Origin: Poriferisodalis sp965204195
Lineage (GTDB): Bacteria; Actinomycetota; Acidimicrobiia; Acidimicrobiales; Poriferisodalaceae
Assembly (NCBI RefSeq): GCF_965204195.1
Contig: NZ_OZ241975.1
Span: 2,232,001-2,296,000, forward strand
Reading direction: 5' to 3'
DNA length: 64,000 nucleotides
Both the position numbers and the translations under genes were made by a program. The notes beneath the pieces were generated by a model. It was not told where the DNA came from. It saw only the letters and a list, made by a program, of their open reading frames with translations, and did no database searches. Every line of letters begins with the position of its first letter. Positions within the stretch are counted from its first letter, which is position 1. This document shows positions 10,141-18,413 of the stretch, piece by piece.

Positions 10141-10197
10141 GAACGCCGGCGAAGCCCTGGCGCCTTGTCGGGTGAGCGCCGGCGAAGCCTTGGCGCT
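10141..10197. repeat. Short imperfect direct repeat (two 24-bp units)
   Basis: Positions 10141-10164 and 10174-10197 match at 21 of 24 bases, 33 bp apart, in the convergent gap between the DUF917 and LLM genes. The core is GCCGGCGAAGCC. No coding role is seen. Confidence 0.6.
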
Positions 10198-10209
10198 CGC
10201 ACAAGCAAC

Positions 10210-11199
10210 TCAGACCAGCGGCAGAACTTCGCTCGCGGTGAGGTCGATGATCTCCGAGAGCCGGTCGGTCGCAAGGGGCGCCAGCGCCACCGAGTCGGCA
10301 CCGCCGGCCAGCAGCGCCCGGATCTTGGCGGCGCATTCTGCGGGGGTGCCTGCGACGGTCAGGTCGGCGACCCACTGGTCGGGCATGCCGTCTCGCACGG
10401 CGGCGTAGCCGCCTTGGTCGATCAGCACCTGTAACTCGTCGGAAATGCCGTACACATCCGTCAGGGCGTTCGGCCCGTGCTGGCGGTAGAACGCCAACGA
10501 CGCCCGGGCCGAGTCGCGAGCTACCTGGCCGTCTTCGTCCACGGCGTACAGCGCGAACACAGTGATCGGGTGAGGATCGGTGCGGCCGGCGATCTCGCGA
10601 CCCTCGTCGATGCGCTCGGCGGCCCACTCCACGTAGCGCAAGCTTGAGCACACCGACAGGATCGTGCCGTCGGCGATCTCGCCGCCCAGCCGCAGCATGT
10701 TCGGCCCTGACACGCCGAGGCGGACTGGCATCGGCGGTCCCGTCTCGGGAAAGGTGAGCTTGACGTTGTCGAAGTCGAACAGGCCGCCGTGCCGGTCCAG
10801 CGTGTCGCCGCCGAGCAGCGACTTGACCGCCGTCACGCACTCCCGGACAGCCTGCAGCGGCGAACGGGGATGCAGGCCCATCTGGCGTACCCATGCCGGC
10901 ACTCCTAGGCCCACACCTGCGATCAGCCGCCTGGGCGACGAGCGGCTCAGCGTGGCCAGCTCCATCGCCAGCACCGAGGGATGGCGGGCCACCGCCGACA
11001 CCACACCCAGGCCCACGGTGATCTCGCTCGTGGCCCCGAGCACCACGGAGGCACCGGAGATGCCGCCCGTGAAGAAATAGTCCTCCGCAAGCCAGATCTC
11101 GTCGAAGCCGCTGTCCTCGGCCTGCGTGGCAGCCCCAGCGATGTCCTCGGGGGCGATCGCGCTGCCGAGGATGAGGCCGATCTTGCCTTGTGTGCTCAT
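10210..11199 (-). CDS. LLM-class F420-dependent oxidoreductase
   Basis: 329 residues of the luciferase-like superfamily. Visible features are the N-terminal EIWLAEDYFFTGG, a central SRSSPRRLIAGVGLGVPAW region, the VRLGVSGPNMLRLGGEIADG segment, and a C-terminal VAGTPAECAAKIRALLAGGAD typical of F420-dependent members such as Mer. The ATG overlaps the stop of the hydantoinase gene (ATGA). It is thus the last gene of the molybdenum hydroxylase operon starting at 16664, and its role is probably an accessory redox step in that pathway. Confidence 0.85.
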   Translation of the reverse strand: MSTQGKIGLILGSAIAPEDIAGAATQAEDSGFDEIWLAEDYFFTGGISGASVVLGATSEITVGLGVVSAVARHPSVLAMELATLSRSSPRRLIAGVGLGVPAWVRQMGLHPRSPLQAVRECVTAVKSLLGGDTLDRHGGLFDFDNVKLTFPETGPPMPVRLGVSGPNMLRLGGEIADGTILSVCSSLRYVEWAAERIDEGREIAGRTDPHPITVFALYAVDEDGQVARDSARASLAFYRQHGPNALTDVYGISDELQVLIDQGGYAAVRDGMPDQWVADLTVAGTPAECAAKIRALLAGGADSVALAPLATDRLSEIIDLTASEVLPLV

Positions 11200-12815
11200 G
11201 GGCCACCTCCCCCGCCGGATATGCCGTTGCCCGCAGCAAGGTCACCGACTGCCTTCACCCGGATCCGTATGGCGTTCGACGGCAGGTATGTGAGGGGGAT
11301 CTCATCGATGTCGGTGATCTCGACGGTGGCCGCGTCGGCGCCCGCGTCGACCGCGCGCTGTGTCGTAACCGAGCGGGCCTCGGCCATTGCCTCGTCGCGG
11401 GTCATCGACGCCATCGAGTACACCCGGTCGGTCTCGGCGCCGACCTGCGCGATGGCTGCGCCGATCGCGCTGGCAACCGAGAAATAGTCGGGTCGTATCG
11501 TCTCCGACGCTCCCGCCAAGCCGTCACGTACCAGCACTCCCCCGCCGCCCACCACCACGACAGGAACCGGGTCGGCCGACGTCTTCATCTGTTCGACTGC
11601 GGTGGCCAGCATGTCCTGCATGCATTCGACCGCACCGCCCACCAGCCCAGCGCCCACGTCGCTGACCGGGCCCCGATCGCCGATGTCAGCCATGCCCGCA
11701 GCAGCGGCAATATCCGTGGCGGTCAGCTCGCCACCGCCGAACACCAGCGCCCGATCGGTGAGCTCGTAACCGACGCTGTCGGGCCCCACCGTCACGTCGC
11801 CCTCAACGCCGTTGCCGGAGCGCACCAAGCTCCCTCCGCCGAGTCCTAGCGAGAGCACATCGGGCATCCGGAAGTTCGTGCGCACGCCTGCCACCGAGAC
11901 CGCCGTCGAGGCCTCTCGGGGGAAGCCGTGCACCAGCACCCCGACGTCGGAGGTCGTGCCCCCCACGTCGATGACGACCCCATCCCGGACGCCGCTCAGA
12001 AATGCCGCTCCCCGCATCGAATTGGTGGGTCCCGAGGCAAACGTGGCCACCGGGTAGCGGCGGGCGAAGTCGGCGCTCATCAACGTGCCGTCGTTCTGGC
12101 TGACGTGCAGTGGGCAATCGAGGCCGAGCTCGACCAGCGCCCCGATCAACCCGGACACGGTTCGCTCAGCAAGCGGCCGCAGGCACGCATTCACGACGGC
12201 TGCGTTCTCACGTTCGAGCAGCCCCAGCCGGCCGATCTCGCTCGACAGGCTGATGTCGAGTTCCGGTGCCTCCTCTGCAAAGACGTCGCGGGCCTCAGCC
12301 TCGAAGCTGGCGTCGACGGGCGAGAAGACCGAGGCCACCGCCACCGAGCCCACGCCCTTCGAGACGATGTCGTGCGCTGCGGCCCGCAGCTCGTCGTGAT
12401 CGATGGGGCTGATCAGCCGACCGTCGAACTCGTGGCCGCCATGGCAAAGATAGATGTGATCGCCCAGCACCGCCCGCAAGCGCTCGGGCCAGTCGATGAA
12501 AGGCGGCAGTCCCCGCGTGGCGGGGAGCCCGAGTCGCACCACAGCGGTGGGCACGAGGCGGCGACCCTCCACCAGCGCGTTGGTGAAATGCGTCGTGCCG
12601 ATCATGACCGCACCGATCGCATCGGGCGACGCGCCGCAGTCGTCAAGCACCGCCCGGACAGCGGTCACGATGCCCTCGGTCACCTCCGGCGTCGTGACCG
12701 CCTTGGACCACCCCACGACCTCGCTGCCAGACATGGCGACCGCGTCGGTGTTGGTGCCGCCCACGTCCACACCGATGCGCAACGTTCCAGGCGCGGCCGG
12801 CTGCGTTGAACTCAC
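11196..12815 (-). CDS. Hydantoinase/oxoprolinase (HyuA-type) ATPase-like protein
   Basis: 539 residues from a GTG that overlaps the preceding stop (GTGA). The N-terminus RIGVDVGGTNTDAV is the ASKHA nucleotide-binding motif of HyuA/oxoprolinase proteins. A second phosphate motif, GVVIDVGGTTSDVGV, lies near residue 280, and SLGLGGGSLV follows. It is shorter than full HyuA (about 690 residues), matching the shorter clade found with DUF917 proteins. The family couples ATP hydrolysis to lactam or hydantoin opening, or to carboxylation. The link to the upstream molybdenum hydroxylase suggests turnover of an N-heterocycle; this is inference. Confidence 0.85.
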   Translation of the reverse strand: MSSTQPAAPGTLRIGVDVGGTNTDAVAMSGSEVVGWSKAVTTPEVTEGIVTAVRAVLDDCGASPDAIGAVMIGTTHFTNALVEGRRLVPTAVVRLGLPATRGLPPFIDWPERLRAVLGDHIYLCHGGHEFDGRLISPIDHDELRAAAHDIVSKGVGSVAVASVFSPVDASFEAEARDVFAEEAPELDISLSSEIGRLGLLERENAAVVNACLRPLAERTVSGLIGALVELGLDCPLHVSQNDGTLMSADFARRYPVATFASGPTNSMRGAAFLSGVRDGVVIDVGGTTSDVGVLVHGFPREASTAVSVAGVRTNFRMPDVLSLGLGGGSLVRSGNGVEGDVTVGPDSVGYELTDRALVFGGGELTATDIAAAAGMADIGDRGPVSDVGAGLVGGAVECMQDMLATAVEQMKTSADPVPVVVVGGGGVLVRDGLAGASETIRPDYFSVASAIGAAIAQVGAETDRVYSMASMTRDEAMAEARSVTTQRAVDAGADAATVEITDIDEIPLTYLPSNAIRIRVKAVGDLAAGNGISGGGGGP

Positions 12816-15310
12816 GATGCCCGCCCTGTTGTTTCCCGCTCTTGTTCGCTGCGCTCACGGGCCGCTCGGGCCACGGCTTCGCCATTCGGCTCAGCCTCCA
12901 GAGCCTCCAGCACCGCTTCGGGAGTGATCGGCAGCGTGTCAAACGGCACGCCAATGGCATCGGAGACGGCATTGGCAACAGCAGCCGCCACCGGGACGAT
13001 CGGGGGCTCGGCAGCGCCCTTCGCTCCGTAGGGCCCGGCAGCGTCGGCGTGTTCCATCACGATCATCTCCACCTTCGGGACATCTTCCGCCAGCGGCAAG
13101 CCGTGTGCTTTGAACGTGCGCAGGACGTAGCGACCGTGGTCCAGATCGACACGCTCGCTCAACGCGAAGCCCAAGCCCTGGGCGACTCCGCCCTGGATCT
13201 GTCCGGCGATGGCGTCGGGGTGTATGGCCCGGCCCACCTCCTGGCACACCACGTACCGGTCGACGGTGACCCTGCCGGTGACCGGGTCGACGCTCACCTC
13301 GGCCTGGTGCAGGTGGTAGGTGGGCGTCGGCCATCCCTTGATCAGCATGCCGGTCGCGCACATGGGATCGTGCGGCGGCGTCGGGGTGACATAGGAAGCC
13401 CCCGCCGTGATTGGCCCGTCGGACCAGGTGGCCGCTTGTGCGACCGCACCAAGCGTCAGGCTGGCAGCGGGCACGCCCGCAACCGTCACGACGCCGCCGG
13501 CGATCACTAGATCCTCGGGAGCCGCTTCCAGCATCTGGCTTGCCCGGTCCAGCACCTGGCTGCGAACGTCGGCTGAAGCGTCGGCGATGGCCCGGCCGAC
13601 AACGTGGGTGGTCCGACTGCCCTGCGAACCGGCGTCGTACCCCGTGGCGTCTGTGTCGGGCATAGTGATCGTCACAGCGTTAGCAGCAAGACCGAGCGCC
13701 TCGGCGGCGATCTGGCGCAGGCCAGTGGCCACGGCGCCCGAGCCGTTCTCGGTTGCCGAAGTGATCACCGTGGCAGTGCCGTCCTCGTTCAGCTTGACGG
13801 TCGCGTGGCCGGGCATGGGATTCGTCAGCCACACCGCCGCCGCTTGCCCGACGCCTCGCAGCTCGCCGGTAATCGCGCGTTGCCCACCTGCCTCACCCGA
13901 CCCGATGTCGTCTTGCCGCACGCCGTGCTGCACTGTGCCGCTTTGCTCCGCACTACGCGACACGGCACCGCTCTGCCGCGCGCCACGCAGCACGACGTCG
14001 CTCTGTTCCTGATTGCGCGACACGATGTCGCGCCAGGGCGCCAGCTCATCGACTCGGTCGAAGGCCTCCCTCAGGATCGACGCCTCCACGAGCGGCTGGC
14101 CGTTGCGCATCAGATCGCCGTCTTGAGCCAATGACTCCAGTCTGAAGTCCCGGCGATCGCGGCCGAGCGCATCGGCTATTGCGTCCATGTGCCGCTCATT
14201 GGCGAACACCAGCCACGGTCCGTTGACGCCTCGGTAGGCACCCGTCGGCGCCGTGTTCGTGTACACGTTGCGTGTCCGAATACGCGCCGTGCCGACCCGG
14301 TAGATCGATCCGAAAACGAACATGGGAATCGACGACAGCGCCGGCCCGTTGTTGGCGTAGGCACCGCTGTCGGACACGATCTCCACATCGGTTGCCAGGA
14401 TCGTGCCGTCGCGCCGCACGGCCGAACGCACCGCCACGATCGCATTGGCCCGGCACGGCGCCACCAGGCGCTCTTCGAGAGCAGTGTGCTGCATGCGCAC
14501 GGGGCGTCGAAAGCGCCGGGCCAGCAACGCGGCGAATGCCTCAAGGCTGACATCTAGCTTTGCTCCGAATCCCCCGCCGATGTGATGACCCACCACCCGC
14601 ACAGTTGACGGTGCGACACCCAAGATCTGGGCCACCCGGTCACGAAGGCGGAACGGATACTGGTGGGATACCTCGATGGTGAAGCGGCCAGATTCGTAGG
14701 TGGCGAGCGCCATCTTGGGTTCCAGATGCGCCTGGTACTGCCGGGGCGTGCGGTAGGTGCCCTCCACCACGACGTCGGCAGCGGCGAATGCCTCATCGAG
14801 GTCGCCGGGATCGTGCACGACTTCTGCGACCACGTTGCCGCCTCGCCCGATGTCCGCGCCGCCCGCCACGGCGAAACGGTTCCAATCGGGATGCACCAGG
14901 CGCGCGCCGGGGGCGAGGGCCTGCTCAGGCGTGGAGACGGGTTCGGCCGTCTCGATGTCGAGTGCCACTGCCCGAGAGCCGGCCTCGGCAGCCGTTCGGC
15001 TCTCGGCAACCACGATTGCAACGGGCTCGCCCTCGTAGGCCACATAGTCCGCGGCCAGCAACGGGGTGTCCGACACGATCACACCGGTTCGCCAGTCCGG
15101 CACGTCTGCCGACGTCAGCACTTCGAGCACCCCGTCGACCCTGAGTGCGGGCGCTGGGTCGATTGCCCGGATCCGGCCGGCTGCAACAGGCGACCGGGCA
15201 AGCGCCGCCCACAGCATCCCGGTTCGTGACAGGTCAGCACCGAAGATCGCCTGGCCGCGCAGCTTCGCGTCGGCATCGCTGCGATCGGGGCTGGTTCCCA
15301 GGACGCTCAT
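12812..15310 (-). CDS. Xanthine dehydrogenase/CoxL-type molybdenum hydroxylase large subunit
   Basis: 832 residues. The molybdopterin-binding pattern is present: GGGFGAKLDVSLEAFAA in the middle, TGAYRGVNGPW, GQGSR-like and TENGSGAVATGL segments, and a C-terminal GAKGAAEPPIVPVAAA containing the catalytic Glu. Such subunits hydroxylate N-heterocycles or aldehydes at a Mo(=S) centre, passing electrons through 2Fe-2S and FAD subunits encoded just upstream. It overlaps both neighbours by 4 nt. Residues 431-470 are a four-fold 10-residue repeat insert not expected in the family (see 13901-14020). The active-site signature is not that of CO dehydrogenase (no AYRCSFR loop), so a heterocycle substrate is more likely. 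Confidence 0.9.
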   Translation of the reverse strand: MSVLGTSPDRSDADAKLRGQAIFGADLSRTGMLWAALARSPVAAGRIRAIDPAPALRVDGVLEVLTSADVPDWRTGVIVSDTPLLAADYVAYEGEPVAIVVAESRTAAEAGSRAVALDIETAEPVSTPEQALAPGARLVHPDWNRFAVAGGADIGRGGNVVAEVVHDPGDLDEAFAAADVVVEGTYRTPRQYQAHLEPKMALATYESGRFTIEVSHQYPFRLRDRVAQILGVAPSTVRVVGHHIGGGFGAKLDVSLEAFAALLARRFRRPVRMQHTALEERLVAPCRANAIVAVRSAVRRDGTILATDVEIVSDSGAYANNGPALSSIPMFVFGSIYRVGTARIRTRNVYTNTAPTGAYRGVNGPWLVFANERHMDAIADALGRDRRDFRLESLAQDGDLMRNGQPLVEASILREAFDRVDELAPWRDIVSRNQEQSDVVLRGARQSGAVSRSAEQSGTVQHGVRQDDIGSGEAGGQRAITGELRGVGQAAAVWLTNPMPGHATVKLNEDGTATVITSATENGSGAVATGLRQIAAEALGLAANAVTITMPDTDATGYDAGSQGSRTTHVVGRAIADASADVRSQVLDRASQMLEAAPEDLVIAGGVVTVAGVPAASLTLGAVAQAATWSDGPITAGASYVTPTPPHDPMCATGMLIKGWPTPTYHLHQAEVSVDPVTGRVTVDRYVVCQEVGRAIHPDAIAGQIQGGVAQGLGFALSERVDLDHGRYVLRTFKAHGLPLAEDVPKVEMIVMEHADAAGPYGAKGAAEPPIVPVAAAVANAVSDAIGVPFDTLPITPEAVLEALEAEPNGEAVARAARERSEQERETTGRAS
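13901..14020 (-). repeat. Four degenerate 30-bp tandem repeats inside the Mo-hydroxylase gene
   Basis: Reading 14020 to 13901 on the minus strand, four consecutive 30-bp units encode SRNQEQSDVV, LRGARQSGAV, SRSAEQSGTV and QHGVRQDDIG. Frame is kept. Each unit has a Gln at position 6 and an acidic or small residue after the Ser/Asp, and adds a polar, probably surface-exposed loop. Confidence 0.85.
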
Positions 15311-15798
15311 GGCTTCACCGACGCCGCAGCATCCAGCGCTGCTTCGATGATCTGCTGGTACCCGGTGCAGCGGCAGATGTTGCCGGCGAGCGCTCGGCGG
15401 ATGTCGGCCTCAGAGGGGTCCGCAACGTCGTCCAGCAGGGCGGTGAGCACCATGAGCACGCCGGGCGTGCAGTAGCCGCATTGCACGGCGGCATGGTTCA
15501 CAAAGGCTTGCTGCAACGCAGTGAGTTCGCCCGTCCCGGCAAGCCCTTCGACCGTGAGAATGGCGCGGCCGTTCACGGAACCGGTGGCCAATATGCACGA
15601 GGCCACCGGCGCGCCGTCCACCAAGACGGTGCAGGCACCGCACTCGCCCTCACCGCAGGCTTCCTTCGGTCCGGTGAGCGCGAGACGTTCACGCAAGGTG
15701 CCGAGCAGAGTCTCCCCTGCGGATGCTTCGAGCTGATGGCGCCGGTCATTGACGATGAGCCGGATCGAGACGGATTGCTCGCCCGCAGCGCCAGGCAT
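15307..15798 (-). CDS. 2Fe-2S subunit of molybdenum hydroxylase (CoxS/XdhC-like)
   Basis: 163 residues. The ATG at 15798 overlaps the stop of the FAD subunit by one base (TGATG), which selects it over an upstream in-frame start. Both [2Fe-2S] sites are present: the plant-type ferredoxin motif GEGECGACTVLVDG in the N-terminal half, and the CGYCTPGVLM ... ICRCTGYQQI motif of the four-helix C-terminal domain. It relays electrons from the Mo centre to FAD. The N-terminal extension before SIRLIVNDRRHQ is short. The gene order medium-small-large is standard for this family. Confidence 0.95.
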   Translation of the reverse strand: MPGAAGEQSVSIRLIVNDRRHQLEASAGETLLGTLRERLALTGPKEACGEGECGACTVLVDGAPVASCILATGSVNGRAILTVEGLAGTGELTALQQAFVNHAAVQCGYCTPGVLMVLTALLDDVADPSEADIRRALAGNICRCTGYQQIIEAALDAAASVKP

Positions 15799-16664
15799 CA
15801 GCCACCTGCCCCGGAGATCTCGGCGACGCACCGCTCCGCCAACCGGCTCAGCAGACCGGGCAGCACCCGACGTCGGTACTGCGCGGAGTCAGCCCGTTCC
15901 GGCACTGCAGCACTCGCGAGCTCTGCAGCCGCTTCCGCGCAGTCGAGACGACCATCTATGAGCTGGCTGCCCGCGATCGCAGCTTCGGCGCTCGACACTC
16001 TGTGCGGCGACCGGGTGCCGCCGCACACCGCGATGCGGGCGTCGCTGACGACGCCGCTCGGAGTCACCGACAGCCGGAGCGTCAAGCCCACCACCGCCAG
16101 ATCCATGGCGCTGCGCCGGCCAAACTTCAGATACCCCTCGGCGCTGCGTTCTCCGAGCGGCTCCACCTCGATGGCACGCAGCAGTTCGGTCGGCCGCAGC
16201 CCCGTCGCACCGGGGCCCTCGAGGAACTCCTCCAGGCCGATGCGTCGCCGGCCAGATTTCGACACTAGCGTCAGCTGCGCATCGGCGACGAGCAGGGCGG
16301 GCAGCGTGTCGGCCGTTGCCGCTGCAGTGCACACGTTGCCGCCCACCGTGGCCACCGTCTGGGTCTGCCAAGCCCCAACCGACGCAGCCGCCTGCGCCAG
16401 CGCCGGGTGCCGCAGCTGAACGAGCGACGCCGTGGCGAGCCTGCGCAGCGTGACCAGCGCGCCGATGCTTGTCACCCCGCCGACCTCGGAGATGCCCTGC
16501 AAGCCGTCGATCCCGCTGATGTCGATCAGCGCGGCAGGCGCATGTTCGCCTCGCAAGTACTGCGGCATCACGTCGGTTCCACCCGCCAGGATCCGCCCCT
16601 CCGTGCCCCAGCGGCTCAGCTCGTCAACCGCCTCTGCGACGCTGCGAACCCTGCAGAACTGCAC
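15798..16664 (-). CDS. FAD-binding subunit of molybdenum hydroxylase (CoxM-like)
   Basis: 288 residues from GTG 16664. The FAD-binding signatures of the CO dehydrogenase medium-subunit family are present: GTEGRILAGGTDVMPQYL near residue 25 and ATVGGNVCTAAATADTLPAL near residue 105. The C-terminal CO dehydrogenase flavoprotein domain (DARIAVCGGTRSPHRV) follows. It takes electrons from the 2Fe-2S subunit to an external acceptor. It begins only 15 nt after the MazF-like toxin gene, so the operon may be read from the toxin-antitoxin promoter or from one inside the toxin gene. Confidence 0.92.
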   Translation of the reverse strand: MQFCRVRSVAEAVDELSRWGTEGRILAGGTDVMPQYLRGEHAPAALIDISGIDGLQGISEVGGVTSIGALVTLRRLATASLVQLRHPALAQAAASVGAWQTQTVATVGGNVCTAAATADTLPALLVADAQLTLVSKSGRRRIGLEEFLEGPGATGLRPTELLRAIEVEPLGERSAEGYLKFGRRSAMDLAVVGLTLRLSVTPSGVVSDARIAVCGGTRSPHRVSSAEAAIAGSQLIDGRLDCAEAAAELASAAVPERADSAQYRRRVLPGLLSRLAERCVAEISGAGG

Positions 16665-16679
16665 CGCCGCCGACTTCCC

Positions 16680-16988
16680 TCAGCAGCCCAAGGCGTAGGC
16701 AACTGCTCGGCAGACCGACCCTAGGGTCGTCTCGTCCACTTCGCCGACGCGTTCGCCGAACGCCGACCGTCGAATCGTGTGCAAACCGTCACAGTTGACG
16801 ACCGAGTCCGACGGAAGTCCGATCTCCGCAGCGTCGAGGGGAACCTCGACCGCGAGTCCTCGAATGGTCGTGGTGATCTCGGCCACCGTCACCAGCTCAC
16901 GCACATCGATCACCTCTGGGCGTGTCAGCACAAGTACGGGCCGACTCTTGGCGCCGACGTGGGCCCACCTCACCTCACCTCTGGTCAC
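16680..16988 (-). CDS. mazF: MazF/PemK-family toxin (mRNA interferase)
   Basis: 102 residues from GTG 16988, which overlaps the antitoxin stop (GTGA). The sequence starts VTRGEVRWAHVGAKSRPVLVLTR, the MazF signature for the first beta strands with the G-x-K-x-RP-V-L-V motif. It continues with VAEITTTIRGLAVEVPL and ends VDETTLGSVCRAVAYALGC. The family cleaves single-stranded RNA and is neutralised by a partner encoded upstream. Length is typical (100-115 residues). Confidence 0.9.
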   Translation of the reverse strand: MTRGEVRWAHVGAKSRPVLVLTRPEVIDVRELVTVAEITTTIRGLAVEVPLDAAEIGLPSDSVVNCDGLHTIRRSAFGERVGEVDETTLGSVCRAVAYALGC

Positions 16989-17194
16989 TCGCTGCCCCAA
17001 GCCTCGGCGTCATCCCAGAAGTCGTCAGGTTCTTCCGGCAAGCGTTCGTACGCCGCCCGGTCGGATTCGCCCAGAGCTCGCTTGACGGCAGCTGTAACGC
17101 CCTCTCTAGCGGCGGCAGAGATGTTGACGCTCAGCCGGTGAGCCTGCGCGGCCAGTTCACGGTCAAGTGTAAACGTTGTCCTCGTGGTAGCCAT
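16985..17194 (-). CDS. Antitoxin partner of MazF-like toxin (ribbon-helix-helix type)
   Basis: 69 residues from ATG 17194 (a GTG lies one codon upstream). The N-terminus MATTRTTFTLDRELAAQAHR resembles an RHH strand and helix like those of CcdA/MazE-type antitoxins. The acidic C-terminal tail (LPEEPDDFWDDAEAWGSE) is the usual toxin-wrapping segment. It overlaps the toxin gene by 4 nt. A -10 box ends 6 nt upstream, suggesting a leaderless transcript. An imperfect palindrome over the promoter may be the autoregulatory operator. Confidence 0.85.
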   Translation of the reverse strand: MATTRTTFTLDRELAAQAHRLSVNISAAAREGVTAAVKRALGESDRAAYERLPEEPDDFWDDAEAWGSE

Positions 17195-17200
17195 CACTAA

Positions 17201-17230
17201 GTTATAGCACTGATTGCTAGCACCGGTGAA
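17201..17230 (-). promoter_or_regulatory. Promoter and possible operator of the MazEF-type module
   Basis: On the minus strand, TTCACC (17225-17230) and TATAAC (17201-17206) are separated by 18 nt, a good -35/-10 arrangement. The -10 ends 6 nt before the ATG at 17194, predicting transcription from the start codon. An inverted repeat TAGCA-N5-TGCTA (17205-17219) overlaps the -10 and could bind the antitoxin. Confidence 0.55.
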
Positions 17231-17304
17231 CTCCAGCTGTCACTGTCGCGCCGCGTCCGCCGTCCGCTGCTACAGCCTCCTTGCTGGCCTCGGGTTTCGA
17301 CAGA

Positions 17305-18345
17305 TCACGGCGGCCAGGGTTCGCTGAGTGCTGCGTGCTGATCGAGCAGCGTAGGGATCTGTGACAGCGGACGACGCCCGAACCCGCACTCGGTGGCAAG
17401 GCCAAATCGAGACACATGCCGCGACGCAGTGGCGATGCGGCGGCGAGTCCCTTCCTCGCCGCCCGTGACATGCACCAACCCGAGATACAGCTCGGTTTCG
17501 TCGGGGAACTCCACCGCTCCCAGCGCTTCGAAGTACGCGTCGTCGTCTCGCTGCTTCGGCACCGGCAGGTGAATCCAGTCGATGCGCCTGTTCACCTGCT
17601 CCAGCAACGTCTGGGCCGCCCATGCAAGGTGTCCGGTGTCGCTCGGCTCGACGAAGTGCTGATGGCCAGCGTCGCCGTAGCACAGGTGGTAGCCCATCTC
17701 GACGTCGGCAGGCACGAGGTTTCCGAGGTGGACGATGTGCTGCGCAATGCCCTCGCGAGCCGCTGCGCCGCCGTTGTCGGTGTCCTGGTAGGTCCACAGA
17801 CCTTCAAGAATCCCGAACTCAATGCAGACCTCCCACTGGATAGCCAGCCGAACGCTCGGAATGCCGTCGAGAATGCGCTGCAACTGGGCTTCCATGGCAG
17901 CGGTCCATGCTTCAAGCACGGCCGGGCGAGAGTTCGGCGCCACGTAGATGGTGACCACGCCGAGCGGAGACGGCAGTCCCACCATGAAGCGCACCCGCTC
18001 GGGCAGCGTGCCGGCACGCTGGGCGGCATCGAACCGCTCCCACGAGGCGAGCGCAGCGTCGGCATACCCGAGATCGACAAGTTCGAGCGGCCCGGCACCG
18101 TCGATCATCTCGTGTTGGGGAATCTCGCGTCCCAAGTACGCCGAGTTCACCGACTTGGTCTCGAGCTGCGGGCACTGTGCCAGCTTGGGAAACTGCCAAG
18201 CGATCCAAGTGTCTCGTTCGCCGACTTCGCCGTCGGGTACCCGCCGCAGGTGGCTCGCAAGATGGTCGCGGACGAGCGTGAACAACTCGTCCGGTTTCGA
18301 TACTGGAGCGCTGCCCACCAAGTGAGCACCTCGGACTTCAGCCAT
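17305..18345 (-). CDS. MetE/UROD-superfamily-like hypothetical protein
   Basis: 346 residues from ATG 18345, with the ribosome-binding site GAGAGGAG 6 nt upstream; ATGs at 18351 and 18366 are less well placed. It has the layout of cobalamin-independent methionine synthase-like (UROD/MetE-like) barrels: LVGSAPVSKPDELF at the start, HLRRVPDGEVGERDTWIAWQ, ASWERFDAAQ, IQWEVCIEFG, a YHLCYGDAGHQH segment and WIHLPVPKQRDD. Paired His and Cys residues could bind zinc. Such proteins are common in actinobacteria and are probably alkyl or methyl transferases, but no substrate can be named. It lies 68 nt after the reductive dehalogenase gene on the same strand. Confidence 0.65.
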   Translation of the reverse strand: MAEVRGAHLVGSAPVSKPDELFTLVRDHLASHLRRVPDGEVGERDTWIAWQFPKLAQCPQLETKSVNSAYLGREIPQHEMIDGAGPLELVDLGYADAALASWERFDAAQRAGTLPERVRFMVGLPSPLGVVTIYVAPNSRPAVLEAWTAAMEAQLQRILDGIPSVRLAIQWEVCIEFGILEGLWTYQDTDNGGAAAREGIAQHIVHLGNLVPADVEMGYHLCYGDAGHQHFVEPSDTGHLAWAAQTLLEQVNRRIDWIHLPVPKQRDDDAYFEALGAVEFPDETELYLGLVHVTGGEEGTRRRIATASRHVSRFGLATECGFGRRPLSQIPTLLDQHAALSEPWPP

Positions 18346-18413
18346 CAGCATCTCCTCTCCCAGCATCTCACGTGCCTCGCAGGCTCGATTTCGCAGTTCC
18401 GTGCTTCGGGCGG

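Noticed and set aside
13901..14020. CRISPR-like short repeats
   Set aside because: The units are contiguous, degenerate, in frame and have no spacers, so they are coding tandem repeats.
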